DNA of 64,000 bases. Origin: Mermis nigrescens. Its lineage: Eukaryota > Nematoda > Enoplea > Mermithida > Mermithidae. The stretch spans positions 1-64,000 of the forward strand of contig JAVLUZ010000725.1 in assembly GCA_036768485.1 (NCBI GenBank), in the 5' to 3' direction. Shown in pieces: positions 23,001 through 32,314 of this stretch (positions are counted from its first letter, which is position 1; each line of letters begins with the position of its first letter). Below the pieces are notes generated by a model. That model did no database searches and was not told where the DNA came from. It was given only the letters and a program-made list of their open reading frames with translations. The position numbers and the translations under genes were made by a program.

Positions 23001-26000
23001 CTAGAAAGCAAATTATAGCAATGCATTTTGTGGGATAAAAAATCATGAGTTTATTGGTTCATATAATGTTGTGGGGTTTCCAGCTTATTAGTACTGTTTG
23101 TACTAAGTAGTTCGATTTCTTAATACGGTTTCTTGTGCGTGTAATTGAGTTAAGCTTAATCACCAAGTTTATTATCTTTAAAGTAACTGCGCTGGTCCTA
23201 AAGCGACCGTGCATGAGCTCGATGCGCAGAACAAATCCCAGACTAGCGACGCGAGTACGGAGGGGTTACTAAAGAATTAATAAGAAAATACAAGTAACAT
23301 TTTATGAGAATTTGTCAAGTACACAACTAATAGAATTTTAAGCATGAGTTACGTCACAGTTTATACCTATTTACAGTTTGTAGATATCATTATTGTTGCT
23401 TCAGTGTTAACTGCTTTTGTAATTGATTTTCCTTAATTAAACAATTAAACGACTGTCATACACGCTCACACTTCTGTGAAATATGCTATATGTACAGGGT
23501 GGCCTATAAAAAGGCTACATTTTTTAATACGTCATAAACTCGGCTGATAATAAAATAAAATTTTGAGACCAGCGGCATTAGATAGGTAAACATGTCTTTA
23601 TTTGATCAACGTTAAAAGTTTTGGCCAGCTTTCAGCGGTACCTGCAATACGGAAATTTGTTTACACCTTACTGTTTAAACCCCAGGGTTTCTGCATTGTA
23701 TTACATTACTGTGTATGTTGTTATCCTTTTTTAACATTTTAGCCAATATGTCCAGTCACAAAAAATTAATTAGTACATTTTCAAATCTCTAGAATAGATA
23801 CGCGCCCTAACGAGTGCAAAAATTTCAGGATATCGTTAAAAGAGGGTGTAAATTGATGGCAGGACCAATGACGCTATCGGCGTTTAAACAATATTAAAGT
23901 AGAGTGTAAACAAATTGCCTTAGCGCCCGAAGCACAGTAACTTGGCCAAAATTTTCTACACATTCGGAAGGAAGAGACTCTTATCTATCGAATGCAGTTA
24001 GTTTGAAAGTTTGAAGTTTACATGAGCCGAAGTAATCACCTGTCAAATCGGAATGTAGCGTTTTTATGGGCCACCCTGTATACACCAGTGCCAGCGCATA
24101 CTTAAATAATCATACTGCTAATACCACGACTATTCGTTACAAGCCTATCAGTATAATACATATCATATATCGAAGTGAATTTTTGAAGACTGTCGAGCAA
24201 GCTACGATGCTGACTTTAAGACACATTTGAAGAAGAAAGTTTTTATGAACCTTCCGATAACTTTTACGATTATTACTCTCTTCATGGAAACGAAGTATGT
24301 AGTTGATGGTAAAATCAGCCGCGAATTTCATATTCAATGAAACTGAAAAAAATACATAAAAGAATGACTTAATTGAACAAAACTTACGATAGCTGCGAGA
24401 GATTGGCGACCAGATTCAAATGAGTTAGCATAATTTGCTTTGGAAGACCCGTCGTTCCTGATGAACTGAACAAAAAAGCGACGTCCGATGGATCAACATT
24501 CTAAATACAAACAAAAGTTAATATTCTTAATAAAGGTCCTGCTAACTTTTATTATTACATACGTCAAAGTAGAAGATCGCTTAATAATTTACATATAAAT
24601 CGAACAGAAATAACATTCTTGAGAGTAATGTGTCACTTTACACCAAATAATTATCACGAATAAGATTATTATTGAAGCACATACATACGTACAAACATAG
24701 CCTAATGTATGGCGGCTTGCAATTATATTTATGATTGAAAAAAACATGAATCGCTTTCTCTGTATATCTAAATAGGTGCAACCATACATGTAACAGGAAG
24801 GTTTGGTTGTGAGGGGGCAAACCCTAATCAGTCGCTCCCCACCCCTCCTTCAAGACTGAGATTTTTATCCTAACCCCAATTTTCGGCTAAATCTTGCGCT
24901 TTAGACCATTTTAGGTGTTTTTAAAGCATTTTTGGCCACAAATTGTAGGTCAGTCCGTTCCTAAGAAATGACCGGCCGGCTAACCCCCCACCAATCTTTT
25001 GAGGTGTTACATGTCTGGGCGCAACGAATGGAGGACGACAATCAGGACGCAAACGCACATTCTCTGGGGAGCACATTCTCAATCTCACAAAGTGTTCCAG
25101 CCCCGCTAAAGTTTTGTATCCTCAAAATGTTCAAAAAGTAGCTGAAAAATTAAAGTAACTTTTCGTAGTTCCGACACATTTTTCGAACTTTCGCGCCCTA
25201 AGAGCCTGTGCACGTCTAGACGCAATCCAAAGCAATATTTTTCATATTTGTCGTTCGAAAAATAAGTCAGCCAAAAAAACCTTCCATTACGCTAAGTATA
25301 ATGGTACCTTGGTTTAATCTACATATTATTGAACTTGATCAGACCAGAAAAAGACCCGAAGAAAAATTTTGAACATGCTTACTACGATTTTATACATTGT
25401 GAATTTTTTAAATTTTTCGCACGAAATTTTGCAACTAAATTACTTCCGTATAAAATTAAAACGGACTGAAAAGATATAAATATTTTGAAGAATTGAAATT
25501 TACGAAAGAGCTAAAAGGTGCTCAAAAAAGATAACTTACGCTTCGCGGTGAACCTCCACGTGCTTCATTTTTCCCCTTTTCGGCCAACTCGTACAGCGAC
25601 AAACAACCGGAAATATTTCCATCGATTACTATGATGCCCTGGAAAACATACACCGTGAGCTTTATCGAATCAATTTAATACAATAGAGGAAGAATTAGTC
25701 AGATTTACACGTAATTCGTACAAGGCTGTATTTAAGAGGGACGCCCCCTTAGCCCAAAAAACTTTGATAATTTTCGGCGCTTCGCTCTAACCTCAAACAC
25801 AACCAAAAACCAGTTTTTTCTGCATTCGGCAAAGATTTTTCCCAATGTACAAAGACTTTTGGGGACCGTCTTTGTACATGTACAAAGATTTTCGAGACGA
25901 CAAAAACTGCGAAAAAAGTTTGAAATTCGCAAAAATTTCGGCGCTTCGCGCCGAAAAGAGTAATTGTGTGTTCTATATATCTTTATAATGTAAGGAATTG

Positions 26001-29000
26001 CATTTTGAAAGGAAGAATGTCAAATTTTTCGGCGCTTCACGCCGTTTTGAGACGATTTTAGTGATTTTTGCACTCCAGAAACCCAGAAATTAGTTAGAAT
26101 ACACTACCGAAGGTCAACCAACTCTGTTTTTGCCACACTAAAATCGCTACTGTACCATATTATAGTTAGTACCCAAAAATTTGTGTGTACAAAATGTACA
26201 AAGACTTTTAGGGACCATCTTTGTACATGTACAAACGGAACTTGCAGAAAAAACACTGCCCTTTTTTACAGCCAATTGGATAAAGAATATTTAAAAAACG
26301 TTCGGAGATAACAACGATCTTTCCTAGATATAAACGATTTTATCCTGGGTCCGTTCCGCCCCAACTCCAATTTCGGGCAAATTCTGGATATGGGTGCATA
26401 ATGCATTCATGCACAGATATGTAGACATTTAAAAGACAGTTCGTAGCAAAAAAAGTGAAATTTTATAAAAATGAATCATACAAGCAAAAAAAGATTCGAA
26501 AATTCAAAAATAATGAGAAGATAAAGCATTAAACGCATTCCTGTCGTTCAACGTGAACAACAATTAAACATGTAAAATGACGGCTACACCCGCGAGGAAA
26601 CTAAAGTAAATGTATAAATAATTAATAAATACTACCGCAGCAATGATGCGGAGTCCAAGCGTAAAGTAGTTAACTTTAATTATTCGCGCATTATTCATGG
26701 TTAGTTAAAATTTTATACACACATCGATTTCTACTCCATAAAATCTATCTCATAGTAGCTCAATACGAAGGAACACTCTGGAAAAACTTTAAGTCGTTAG
26801 TCGCGACAGACGTGCATATTTACGATTTTTAAAATAAAAAACCCCTGGAAAGAGAAAAATAAGATTTTAAGGGGAACAAAATGAAATATGGGCAGAAAAC
26901 AAACAAAAAATTGAGATTCTGTCTAGATGCACTCAAAGTCTTACCCTAATATAATAGCGCGATTTATGTGCCCTATGATAGAGCCATCGTGATATTTCAT
27001 CGTCCCTTCAAAGAAGTAACTGTAGCTCAATGAAACCCAAATTTAAGTCATTCTATTTCGGGTTCGATACCCTAGGCCAGTCAAATTGTGTACCACGGGT
27101 CATGGATGAAAGATTGATTATAAATGATGAAAGTAGATTAAAGGAAAAAACGCACAGAAAGTTTCCGAAAACAGTGATATAAGAAAAGCAAGAAGTTAGC
27201 AACCTGAACCGTTGGACACGCAGCTTTCACAGTTATGATCTTATCGACGATAGCCTTATTGGTAACCAAGTATTTGCTTTTGACCAATCGGTACTGATAA
27301 ATCAATTCATCTAAATGAAAAGACTTCATAATTTCAAATTTCTTCTTTTCGAAGAAAGAAGATCAGAAAAGTTATCATAATTATCAAAATCAGTGTTTTT
27401 TGTATTCGGCAAAGATTTTACCCGATGTACAAAGACTTTTGGGGACCGTTTTTGTACATGTACAAAGATTTTTGGGAAGACAAGAACTGCAGAAAAGGTT
27501 TAATATTCGCGGAAACTTTCGGCGCTTCGCGCCGAAATGAGTAATTGTGTGATCTATACATCTTTATAATGTAAGAAATTGCATTTTGAAAGGAAAATGT
27601 CAAATTTTTCGGCGCTTTGGAGACGATTATTAGTGATTTTTGCCCTCAGAAACTCAGAAATTAGCTAAAATACACTACCAAAGGTCGAACAAATGTTTTG
27701 TCCACACTAAAATTGCTACTGTGCCGTATTATACTACCCAAAAATTTGTGTGTACAAAATGTACAAAGACTTTTAGGGACCATCTTTGTACATGTACAAA
27801 CGGACCTTGTACAAAAACACTGATCAAAATGATCTTTCACTGTCAAACTAAAAAACGATCCTACATTTCATTTATGATTTTTGTCTATACTTTAATCAAG
27901 CAATCAACTCGACGCTGACTGCATCCTTAATTGCTGGACATTGGGCACTCTAAAATAAATCTACTCTATTTACATTTTAATTCAATTCAATTGCATTAAT
28001 ATTGAAGTTCCTAAAAAGCAAACGTTTAGAAACAATAAATTTAATTAGTGTTTTTTTCAAAACTTTACAAAAAAAATCGCTGATGCATAAGGTGCTGTTT
28101 TAAGCGTTTTTAGCTATCTATCTGCTCAAAAATGTCAGATTTTCGACGCTTCGTGCCATATACTCATTTTTTAAACTAAATTTTGTTCAAATTGTTCGAT
28201 TTTTTGTGTTTTTATACATTAGAAAGATGGAGCATCGTCGAAAACGCCGAAAAAGGATGTTTTTGACGCGCATCCACGATTTTTGGGCCCAAGAGGGCAA
28301 TTCGAAATTTCACGCCCCCTCCTCCTCCCAAAACTCCCATGCTCTGCATGTCTAGTAACGACTAATATTTTTTTAATACAAAAACGATCCACTTTGTTAT
28401 TAATACAAAATGAAAACAAAAAGAACTAAATCAGCAATGTTTCACTTTGATGGTCATATTCTCGTTTTACGTTTCCAAACAATAAACATTTAAAAATCGA
28501 AAATCCAATTCGTCCAAAATAGAGACAAGTGAATCGTTTTCGAGGAAAATGTCAAGTGTCGATAGGTACAAGGAACCATTTTGATGAGAAAAACACTTGG
28601 TAGTATATAAACGTTTTGAAAGCTGACATCAAATTTTAAAAATTTGACCTGGAAATTTAAAAGTTTTAAGACGAGAATATTGTAGACTTGGACCCTCTTT
28701 TGAATATGTAAAATACTGGTAATCACCTAGTATTACATACCAGGAGTGTAAGTCGGATTAGAAGTATTGAAGATAGCCCCTTGCGACGTGACTGCAAGAG
28801 CGATTGGAAATATTTCAACGCAGTTGGTCAGGCACACGCTGACCACGTCACCCTTTGTCAAATTTAATGAGCAAAAGCCATACCGGAAGAGTTGTGTCAG
28901 GTCCAGAAGTTCAGTATAAGCGTATTTTCTACCATTTGTTGAATCGATCTTAAAAATGAAACACTCTAGAATCACACCTCGATTATTCATTTTTTTAACG

Positions 29001-30169
29001 ACATCGCGGTAATTTTTCAGCACCTTCGGATATCTGTCATTAGTCTGACATATTGGTCACAGGCACGTATCTCTGGGGAATGTGGGTTCGAACCCCCCCC
29101 CCCGAAATTCAGAAAAATAGAAGTTTCTTAACGTTATTTTGTGCTGTTTTTGGCCTTTTTGGGCTTAGTCCCCCAAAATTGGTGTTGGTCCCCCAAAATA
29201 GGACGGCCAGCTACGTGCCTGATTGGTTATCAAGCGCGCCATCACTGACGCTAGATATTCAGGAGGTTTGTAGTTTAGGGCAATGACTTGTTAGAAGAAG
29301 AAAAACGATTTTAAAGAAATGCTGAAACAGGGTCAGGAGATTAAATAAAAATCGATATTTTTCACTAAAATCTTGAAAACCCCCTAAGGCAATACGCTAA
29401 AGTAACTTTTCTGCTACTTCGATATTTACATCTATTGATGTCCTTCACCTGGGCTAAACTCAGTTTCTGCCCGTCCACAGGACGGGAGAACCACAAGTTG
29501 GACGGGGAGAAGGGATGATTTGGATGGGGATGCGTTTGTTACAGTAAAGCCTTAAAATCCGACTCTCGGACCAGATGACGACTTTTTTAACAGGGCAACC
29601 ACTTTATAAAACCGGGTAAACTTGTTTTTGGACACATAAAACTATTTTTCGGGTCAAACCAACCACCTTTCAAAGCTAGATAAGCCATATTATACGAAAA
29701 CAACCAATTTTCGAAGCTGGACAACCAATTTATAAGCTAGTATTTGGACAGCAACTTTTTGAACCAGGACAACCACATTTTATTTGGACTTTGAACAGGG
29801 AAAACTATTGACCCATTGCCCGGGTATGTTTATGTCATCAGAGCTGTATTCAAGGGGAGGGCGACCGCTCCCCACCTCGGCCGAAAAAAATCTCAATGAT
29901 AAGATTATGCATGAAAACATAGAAAAGCTGCATCTCTTTGTCATAAAAACTTCTAATTGAGCAAAAACATGAATTGCCCATAGATAATAGAATTAAACAG
30001 CTCTCCAACTTACCACGGCTGTTTTAGATCCATACTGCCGCAGCTTCCCTTGGATAAAATCTGGAAAACTTATGTTCTTCTCAATATTTACATCAGGAAA
30101 CGGGCTGTTGATGATCATGATCGGGGCGTTAGACTTCAATAAATGCGATGACTTGATCAATCTGAACAT
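9605..30169 (-). CDS. Peroxisomal acyl-CoA synthetase, 4-coumarate-CoA ligase/luciferase-like, 12 exons
   Basis: Twelve exons with GT/AG junctions and compatible phases join into 1644 nt (547 residues plus stop), the usual length for this family. Seen in order: N-terminal [14 protein letters not shown]-binding signature [16 protein letters not shown] (exon 5), PYFHLAG (exon 6), GYGMTE (exon 8), DGYFYIVDR and the hinge region IKVKGFQ (exon 10), and the C-terminal catalytic lysine in [10 protein letters not shown] (exon 12). The last residues are SKL, a canonical type 1 peroxisome signal. By family knowledge it makes an acyl- or aryl-adenylate from a carboxylic acid and ATP, then the CoA thioester, in the peroxisome; the substrate cannot be told. 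Exons, high to low: 30169-30014, 28948-28741, 27310-27204, 25638-25540, 24500-24388, 22230-22101, 20447-20276, 18968-18859, 16886-16742 (or 13256-13112), 10913-10831, 10613-10448, 9759-9605. Start chosen as the first in-frame ATG before INSPFPDV; 30118 is an alternative. Confidence 0.95.
9897..10222. mobile_element. MITE with GGCGTACGCAGG inverted ends
   Basis: tatggcgtacgcaggcggg at the left and ccctgcgtacgcccccg at the right. Flanks ttttaacc / ttttgact suggest an imperfect 8-bp duplication. Lies in intron 11 of the synthetase. Confidence 0.7.
10448..10613 (-). CDS. Acyl-CoA synthetase exon 11
   Basis: 55 codons plus one base starting [20 protein letters not shown] and including GELPFAFVV; the C-domain core (V.PAE.E..L..H..I.DAAV.G). 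Acceptor ctcattaag, donor gtaaga. Confidence 0.95.
10831..10913 (-). CDS. Acyl-CoA synthetase exon 10 (hinge)
   Basis: 28 codons with the split Gly: [20 protein letters not shown] then MIKVKGFQ. The Asp of GYFYIVDR binds the ribose hydroxyls and IKVKG is the hinge between N and C domains in this family. Acceptor tattcaag, donor gtaaat. Confidence 0.95.
11185..11347. mobile_element. MITE, CAGGCACGTAGCT family
   Basis: 163 bp with inverted ends CAGGCACGTAGCT / AGCTACGTGCCTG and a perfect 8-bp duplication aaatacac at 11177-11184 and 11348-11355. The duplicated octamer belongs to the host F1 element. Confidence 0.95.
11396..11588. mobile_element. MITE, CAGTGGCGGATC family
   Basis: 193 bp, ends CAGTGGCGGATCCAGG and AAATCCGCCCCTG, perfect 8-bp duplication ctaaaatc at 11388-11395 and 11589-11596. 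Related ends occur at about 2280 and 63005. Confidence 0.93.
11720..13034. other. Intron 9 sequence, no other feature
   Basis: AT-rich; duplicated at about 15340-16660. No further exon or recognised repeat, apart from the hairpin-like word gtgcttcgcgcta at about 12304. Confidence 0.5.
13112..13256 (-). CDS. Acyl-CoA synthetase exon 9 (copy A)
   Basis: Same length, phase, splice sites and protein as the exon at 16742-16886 apart from Ile for Met. It is contiguous with exons 10-12. Only one of the two copies can be used: two in a row would break the protein (145 nt is not a multiple of 3). Most likely an assembly duplicate. Confidence 0.75.
13903..13919. other. Assembly gap (17 N)
   Basis: Run of 17 n between the two copies of the 3.6-kb segment. 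The length is probably a placeholder. Confidence 1.
14071..14517 (-). pseudogene. Indel-ridden second copy of synthetase exons 11 and 10
   Basis: Corresponds to 10448-10913. About 14436-14517 matches exon 10 and 14071-14233 matches exon 11, but single-base and multi-base insertions and deletions shift the frame repeatedly (for example the run of att around 14153-14163 and loss of the GELPF segment). Errors are dense here and fade after about 15.3 kb, which looks like an uncorrected contig end, not natural decay. Confidence 0.8.
14678..15330. mobile_element. Second copy of the nested F1 MITE
   Basis: Same nested arrangement as 11084-11709 including both inner elements, carried by the duplicated segment; noisy sequence. 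Confidence 0.8.
16742..16886 (-). CDS. Acyl-CoA synthetase exon 9 (copy B)
   Basis: 48 codons plus one base: [41 protein letters not shown]. Acceptor ttttag, donor gtaagc. Same exon as 13112-13256 with one amino-acid difference (QLLM versus QLLI). It is the copy contiguous with exon 8. Confidence 0.9.
17246..17936. mobile_element. Foldback element with about 300-bp inverted arms (F9)
   Basis: Left arm from cggtattactggagtacg, right arm ending cgtactccagtaacacc; perfect 8-bp duplication caatttac at 17238-17245 and 17937-17944. Each arm repeats a block with gacatcgctgatctcaaa and gcctgcatgcatcg. Loop about 17590-17690. Copy A of the duplicated segment stops inside this left arm. Confidence 0.93.
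18303..18512. mobile_element. MITE, CATACGTGTAA family (F5)
   Basis: 210 bp, ends CATACGTGTAAGAGG and ATTACACGTATG. Flanks ctcacaag (18295-18302) and atcacaag (18513-18520). Homologous to 24783-25017. Confidence 0.9.
18521..18665. mobile_element. Short MITE, CACACATGGGC / GTCCACGTATG ends
   Basis: 145 bp of the ctgggg/ccccag type; flanked by atcacaag on the left and ctcacaag (18666-18673) on the right, so it shares a target copy with the preceding MITE. Confidence 0.8.
18859..18968 (-). CDS. Acyl-CoA synthetase exon 8 (YGMTE)
   Basis: Completes Gly and reads [18 protein letters not shown], then [14 protein letters not shown]. Acceptor attatttcag, donor gttggt. GYGMTE contacts the adenine/AMP in this family. 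The exon is only 110 nt; length and phase fit exon 7 and exon 9 exactly. Confidence 0.93.
19305..19754. mobile_element. F1 CAGTG-type MITE
   Basis: 450 bp from aagtgttttctttgtacaag to aaaaaaacactg; duplication gaagagaa / gaagagag at 19297-19304 and 19755-19762. Contains two copies of the GCGAAGC hairpin motif (19518, 19609). Confidence 0.9.
19955..20230. repeat. (AAT)n microsatellite and AT-rich tract
   Basis: Pure (ATA/AAT)n at about 19957-20000, followed by imperfect AT-rich triplets. Confidence 0.93.
20276..20447 (-). CDS. Acyl-CoA synthetase exon 7
   Basis: 57 codons plus one base, from [13 protein letters not shown] to SLPYIVN; acceptor tatttaag, donor gtaaat. [17 protein letters not shown] aligns with the family DLSSL....SGAAPL, but the S-G pair is replaced by N-R. 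Confidence 0.93.
20772..21459. mobile_element. 410-bp MITE (F6) interrupted by another MITE
   Basis: Starts CACACATGCACACTGG, ends GACCGTATGCATGTATG; flanks ataacatt / ataagagt. Without the insert at 20824-21097 and its duplication it is about 406 bp, like 37538-37949. Confidence 0.85.
20824..21097 (+). mobile_element. MITE, CATACGTGGGC family (F3)
   Basis: 274 bp, ends CATAGGTGGGCAGC and CGCCCATGTGTG; perfect 8-bp duplication atggcata at 20816-20823 and 21098-21105. Nested in the F6 element. Confidence 0.95.
21468..22010. repeat. F5-like and F7-like repeat sequences
   Basis: About 21470-21650 resembles F5 (ccccaaag, ggccaaaac, ctcagaaaat). About 21700-22000 matches F7 (tttaagcgtttttggc, cgcaccatatactc, tttttgacgcg, tcccatgctgtgcacgtctg). 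Boundaries not resolved. Confidence 0.55.
22101..22230 (-). CDS. Acyl-CoA synthetase exon 6
   Basis: Reads [20 protein letters not shown] and on to FIHVIETYK after completing the split serine codon from exon 5. Acceptor ttttcag, donor gtaagt. FH here corresponds to the substrate-pocket FH motif of 4CL and luciferase. Confidence 0.94.
22250..22790. other. Intron 5 sequence, nothing recognised
   Basis: No exon with splice sites, no inverted ends and no simple repeats of note. Confidence 0.45.
22795..23000. repeat. F5-like MITE copy
   Basis: Shares ccccgattttgg, ggtcatttatcccccacc and ttcgagccgtcacatgtatgg with the F5 family. Ends not resolved. Confidence 0.55.
23495..24078. mobile_element. 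Mariner/Tc1-like MITE, TA target site
   Basis: 584 bp. Terminal inverted repeats of about 28 bp: CAGGGTGGCCTATAAAAAGG at the left; the inverted right end reads CAGGGTGGCCCATAAAAACG. Flanked by TA on both sides. No transposase, so non-autonomous. Confidence 0.93.
24388..24500 (-). CDS. Acyl-CoA synthetase exon 5 (AMP-binding signature)
   Basis: 37 codons plus two bases: [17 protein letters not shown] then [14 protein letters not shown]. This is the P-loop-like AMP-binding signature. The usual Gly after PK is Gln here. Donor gtaagt. Confidence 0.95.
24783..25017. mobile_element. MITE, F5 family
   Basis: 235 bp, ends CATACATGTAACAGG and GTGTTACATGTCTG; duplication ggtgcaac / ggcgcaac at 24775-24782 and 25018-25025. 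Confidence 0.9.
25540..25638 (-). CDS. Acyl-CoA synthetase exon 4
   Basis: 33 codons starting GIIVIDG, acceptor gttttccag, donor gtaagt; phase 0 at both ends. Least conserved part of the family (linker before the AMP-binding loop). Confidence 0.88.
25811..26258 (-). mobile_element. F1 CAGTG-type MITE
   Basis: Starts CAGTTTTTTCTGCATTCGGC, ends cagaaaaaacactg, with the same internal order as 27391-27822, including the hairpin at 25940. Flanking duplication no longer recognisable. Confidence 0.85.
26300..27010. other. Intron 3 sequence, no gene seen
   Basis: AT-rich, no recognised repeat ends and no exon-like block. Confidence 0.45.
27018..27083 (+). ncRNA. tRNA-like fragment
   Basis: tgtagctcaatgaaac looks like an A box and a D arm; tttcgggttcgataccct contains a perfect B box. 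Stems are imperfect; probably a tRNA pseudogene. Confidence 0.3.
27204..27310 (-). CDS. Acyl-CoA synthetase exon 3
   Basis: 107 nt; with the split base it reads [20 protein letters not shown] and 16 more residues. Acceptor tcatttag, donor gttgct (GT but otherwise weak). Phase 1 in, 0 out. Confidence 0.9.
27391..27822 (-). mobile_element. F1 CAGTG-type MITE, best-preserved copy
   Basis: 432 bp, ends CAGTGTTTTTTGTATTCGGC and GTACAAAAACACTG, perfect 8-bp duplication atcaaaat at 27383-27390 and 27823-27830. Internal words: tgtacaaagactttt, ggcgcttcgcgcc, ctactgtgccgtattata. Confidence 0.95.
28080..28345. repeat. F7-type MITE copy
   Basis: tttaagcgtttttagc, gtgccatatactcattttt, gtttttgacgcgcat and cccatgctctgcatgtctag match 21700-22000. 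Ends not resolved. Confidence 0.6.
28741..28948 (-). CDS. Acyl-CoA synthetase exon 2
   Basis: 69 codons plus one base, acceptor tttttaag and donor gtatgt. Contains [16 protein letters not shown] and [14 protein letters not shown], the conserved N-domain segment in which 4CL-like enzymes read GA.....NP.YT..E. Phase 0 in, phase 1 out. Confidence 0.93.
29060..29221. mobile_element. MITE, CAGGCACGTA family
   Basis: 162 bp, ends CAGGCACGTATCT and AGCTACGTGCCTG; duplication attggtca / attggtta at 29052-29059 and 29222-29229. Confidence 0.95.
29230..30005. other. Intron 1 sequence; fragment of a dispersed repeat
   Basis: About 29848-29990 (ctgtattcaaggggagggcg) resembles 62005-62170. About 29550-29790 has several aaccac/aaccaat repeats. 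No gene seen. Confidence 0.4.
30014..30169 (-). CDS. Acyl-CoA synthetase exon 1
   Basis: Encodes 52 residues from MFRLIKSS to GSKTAV and ends at a strong donor (gtaagttgg). [19 protein letters not shown] matches the family N-terminus. An ATG at 30118 is also in frame and would shorten the protein by 17 residues. An additional upstream non-coding exon is possible but not visible. Confidence 0.88.
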
Positions 30170-30174
30170 ACGAA

Positions 30175-31070
30175 ATGATTCAGTACAAAAAACGCGTTTG
30201 GTAAATCAACTAAGCAATATGATTACGCTTTACAGCTGGGAGTAAGGTGTTTGCATCTATGCAACAGTTAAGATAGTAGTCGTTTAAATTTACATTCCAA
30301 GTTAGTCATTGCTGCCAGAAATCTCCCCAAGTTCTAAACTTGAGATCTCTAGCTGAAGAACTGTTGGGCTGCATTGCACCATCCTTATAGAAAAAAAGGT
30401 TGATCAAGAAGTGATAATCAAAAATGCGATTCCGACCTATCAATGGAATTTCGCACAACTGGCTCTTTAAAACTTAAAAAGTAGTAGCATGGCTATTTTA
30501 CGCTGATTTTAACGAATTTGAACTTACAGAATGCATACGTCCACCTAAAAAATTTGCACTAGGTGTGTATTACATTAGCTTAGGCTTGTCTCAACAAATT
30601 GTGATTAGCTTTCCAGCAGCGATAATTTCCTGGGAAACGACGATACAAGCATGAAATGAAACTCACCATGCATTAGACGTAAACTTTACGATTGCAAATC
30701 GGCCAACATTAAGTTCATTGCAAGGATATTGCGTTTAAAACTTTGAGAATTTCGTACCTTCTCCTTCTGCTACAACCTCTACAAACTCCCTGAGCTGGAA
30801 TTTTCCACGAGTTTCAGTTTCTAGAGTGTTTGAATCAATACCACATTGCAATAAGCACAGAAAACCTTGCAGTTAGACTGCCCGCATATATTTCCATATA
30901 TATATTTATTTAAAGTCACATTTTATTTATTACCAACGAGAATGCGACTTAAAGCTTACGATTATGCGATATAATGAAGTCTAGACCAGCTTGTATTGTA
31001 ATTTGAATTAAACAACTTTAGACAATTTTCTCAAGGTTGTACACATACCTTGTCAATTCTGCGTATAGAT
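30175..31070. other. Upstream region of the synthetase gene, nothing recognised
   Basis: No TATA-like box with an obvious start, no further exon and no repeat ends. A promoter should be here or above, but no specific signal can be supported. Confidence 0.4.
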
Positions 31071-31082
31071 TTTGAAGATCAG

Positions 31083-31949
31083 GGTATTACTGGAGTACGT
31101 CAACACCCTGTGAAATATTTTTCAAATAGCAACGAAAAACATGCTGTCTGGCTAAATCGAGGTCGCTGATTATGGATATGGTAGTCAAAAGGTCGTACGT
31201 GTTCTTAGTCAAAATTTACAGTGAAAGCTACAATTTTTTTGCATTATTCTATCATTTTGTCGTATGCTTCGTTCGACTAGCACGTTTTTGTTTCAGCATA
31301 TTCGTTGGCTATATCCTCACCTTTTACCTTGTTTTTCAAGCCCAATTTTTATCACGATTTTAAAGGTACTTCATTTCTCAACAAGAACAGATCACTGCAC
31401 TTTCAGAATATTCATGCCACTCATTCTTTTTGTGCTAGGCATAAGAACATATTAGCATGGCATGTGACATTTCTATGCACGAATTCGCCATATTTTCCAA
31501 TAACAACAAGCTTTCTGGCTAAATAGTGGTCGCCGAATATGAACATAGAAGTCAAAAATCATACTTATTCTTAGTCAAAAATAAAATGACCTTCGTGCTT
31601 ATACAGCGAGAAAGCTACTATTTTAATTTACAGTGAAACTACAGTGGTATGTCGTTCCGAAATTAAATATCCCTAAAATCGTGGGAAAATCGGACTTGAA
31701 ATACAAAAATTTAAAAATTTAGTCAACATTTATGCCGAAACAAAAACATGCAATAACGAGTCAAATGAAGCATACCTACCACAAAATAATAGATAAATGA
31801 AAAAATGTAGCTTTCATTATTACTTTTGACTAAGATTAAGTACGACTCTTTGACTATCATATTCATAATCAGTGACCTCGATTTAGCCAGGAAGGATGAT
31901 TTTGTTATTAGAAAAATATTTTACAGGAGTGTTGACGTAATTAATAACG
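31083..31949. mobile_element. Element with long inverted arms, F9-like (GGTATTACTGGAGTACGTC)
   Basis: Left end ggtattactggagtacgtcaac, right end gttgacgtaattaataacg; perfect 8-bp duplication aagatcag at 31075-31082 and 31950-31957. Arms share ggctaaatcgaggtcgctgat and its inverse. The left end matches the foldback at 17246. Confidence 0.88.
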
Positions 31950-32314
31950 AAGATCAGGAATATGAAGGTTCTTATGTTCTAGACTAACCGGCATAGAATG
32001 ACCCAAGTCGGAATACATTTGGCAACGTCATCAGACTTCAGACTGTTAGGAATCAGTTTATTACGAAAAAATTTAGAAGAAGCCGGGAGGCCGGTTCCTA
32101 ATCATTATAAAATGGCATAAAAAGCAGGAAATGCGAAGAAATTAATTGTTTGCACTTCAAATTGAAGACAGTAATTTTTCGGGATACCAAGATATTCAAA
32201 AATTTACTTATATTGCATCCGAAAAATTCTTTTAAATAGATGCCAAGCAATAACATTTTTTCCCTTTCTCATCGCCTTTGACACGAAACCATTTGCAATC
32301 TTTATTACATAGAG

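Noticed and set aside
31172..31526. Overlapping plus-strand open frames with hydrophobic peptides
   Set aside because: They lie wholly inside the long-inverted-arm element at 31083-31949 and have no exon borders.
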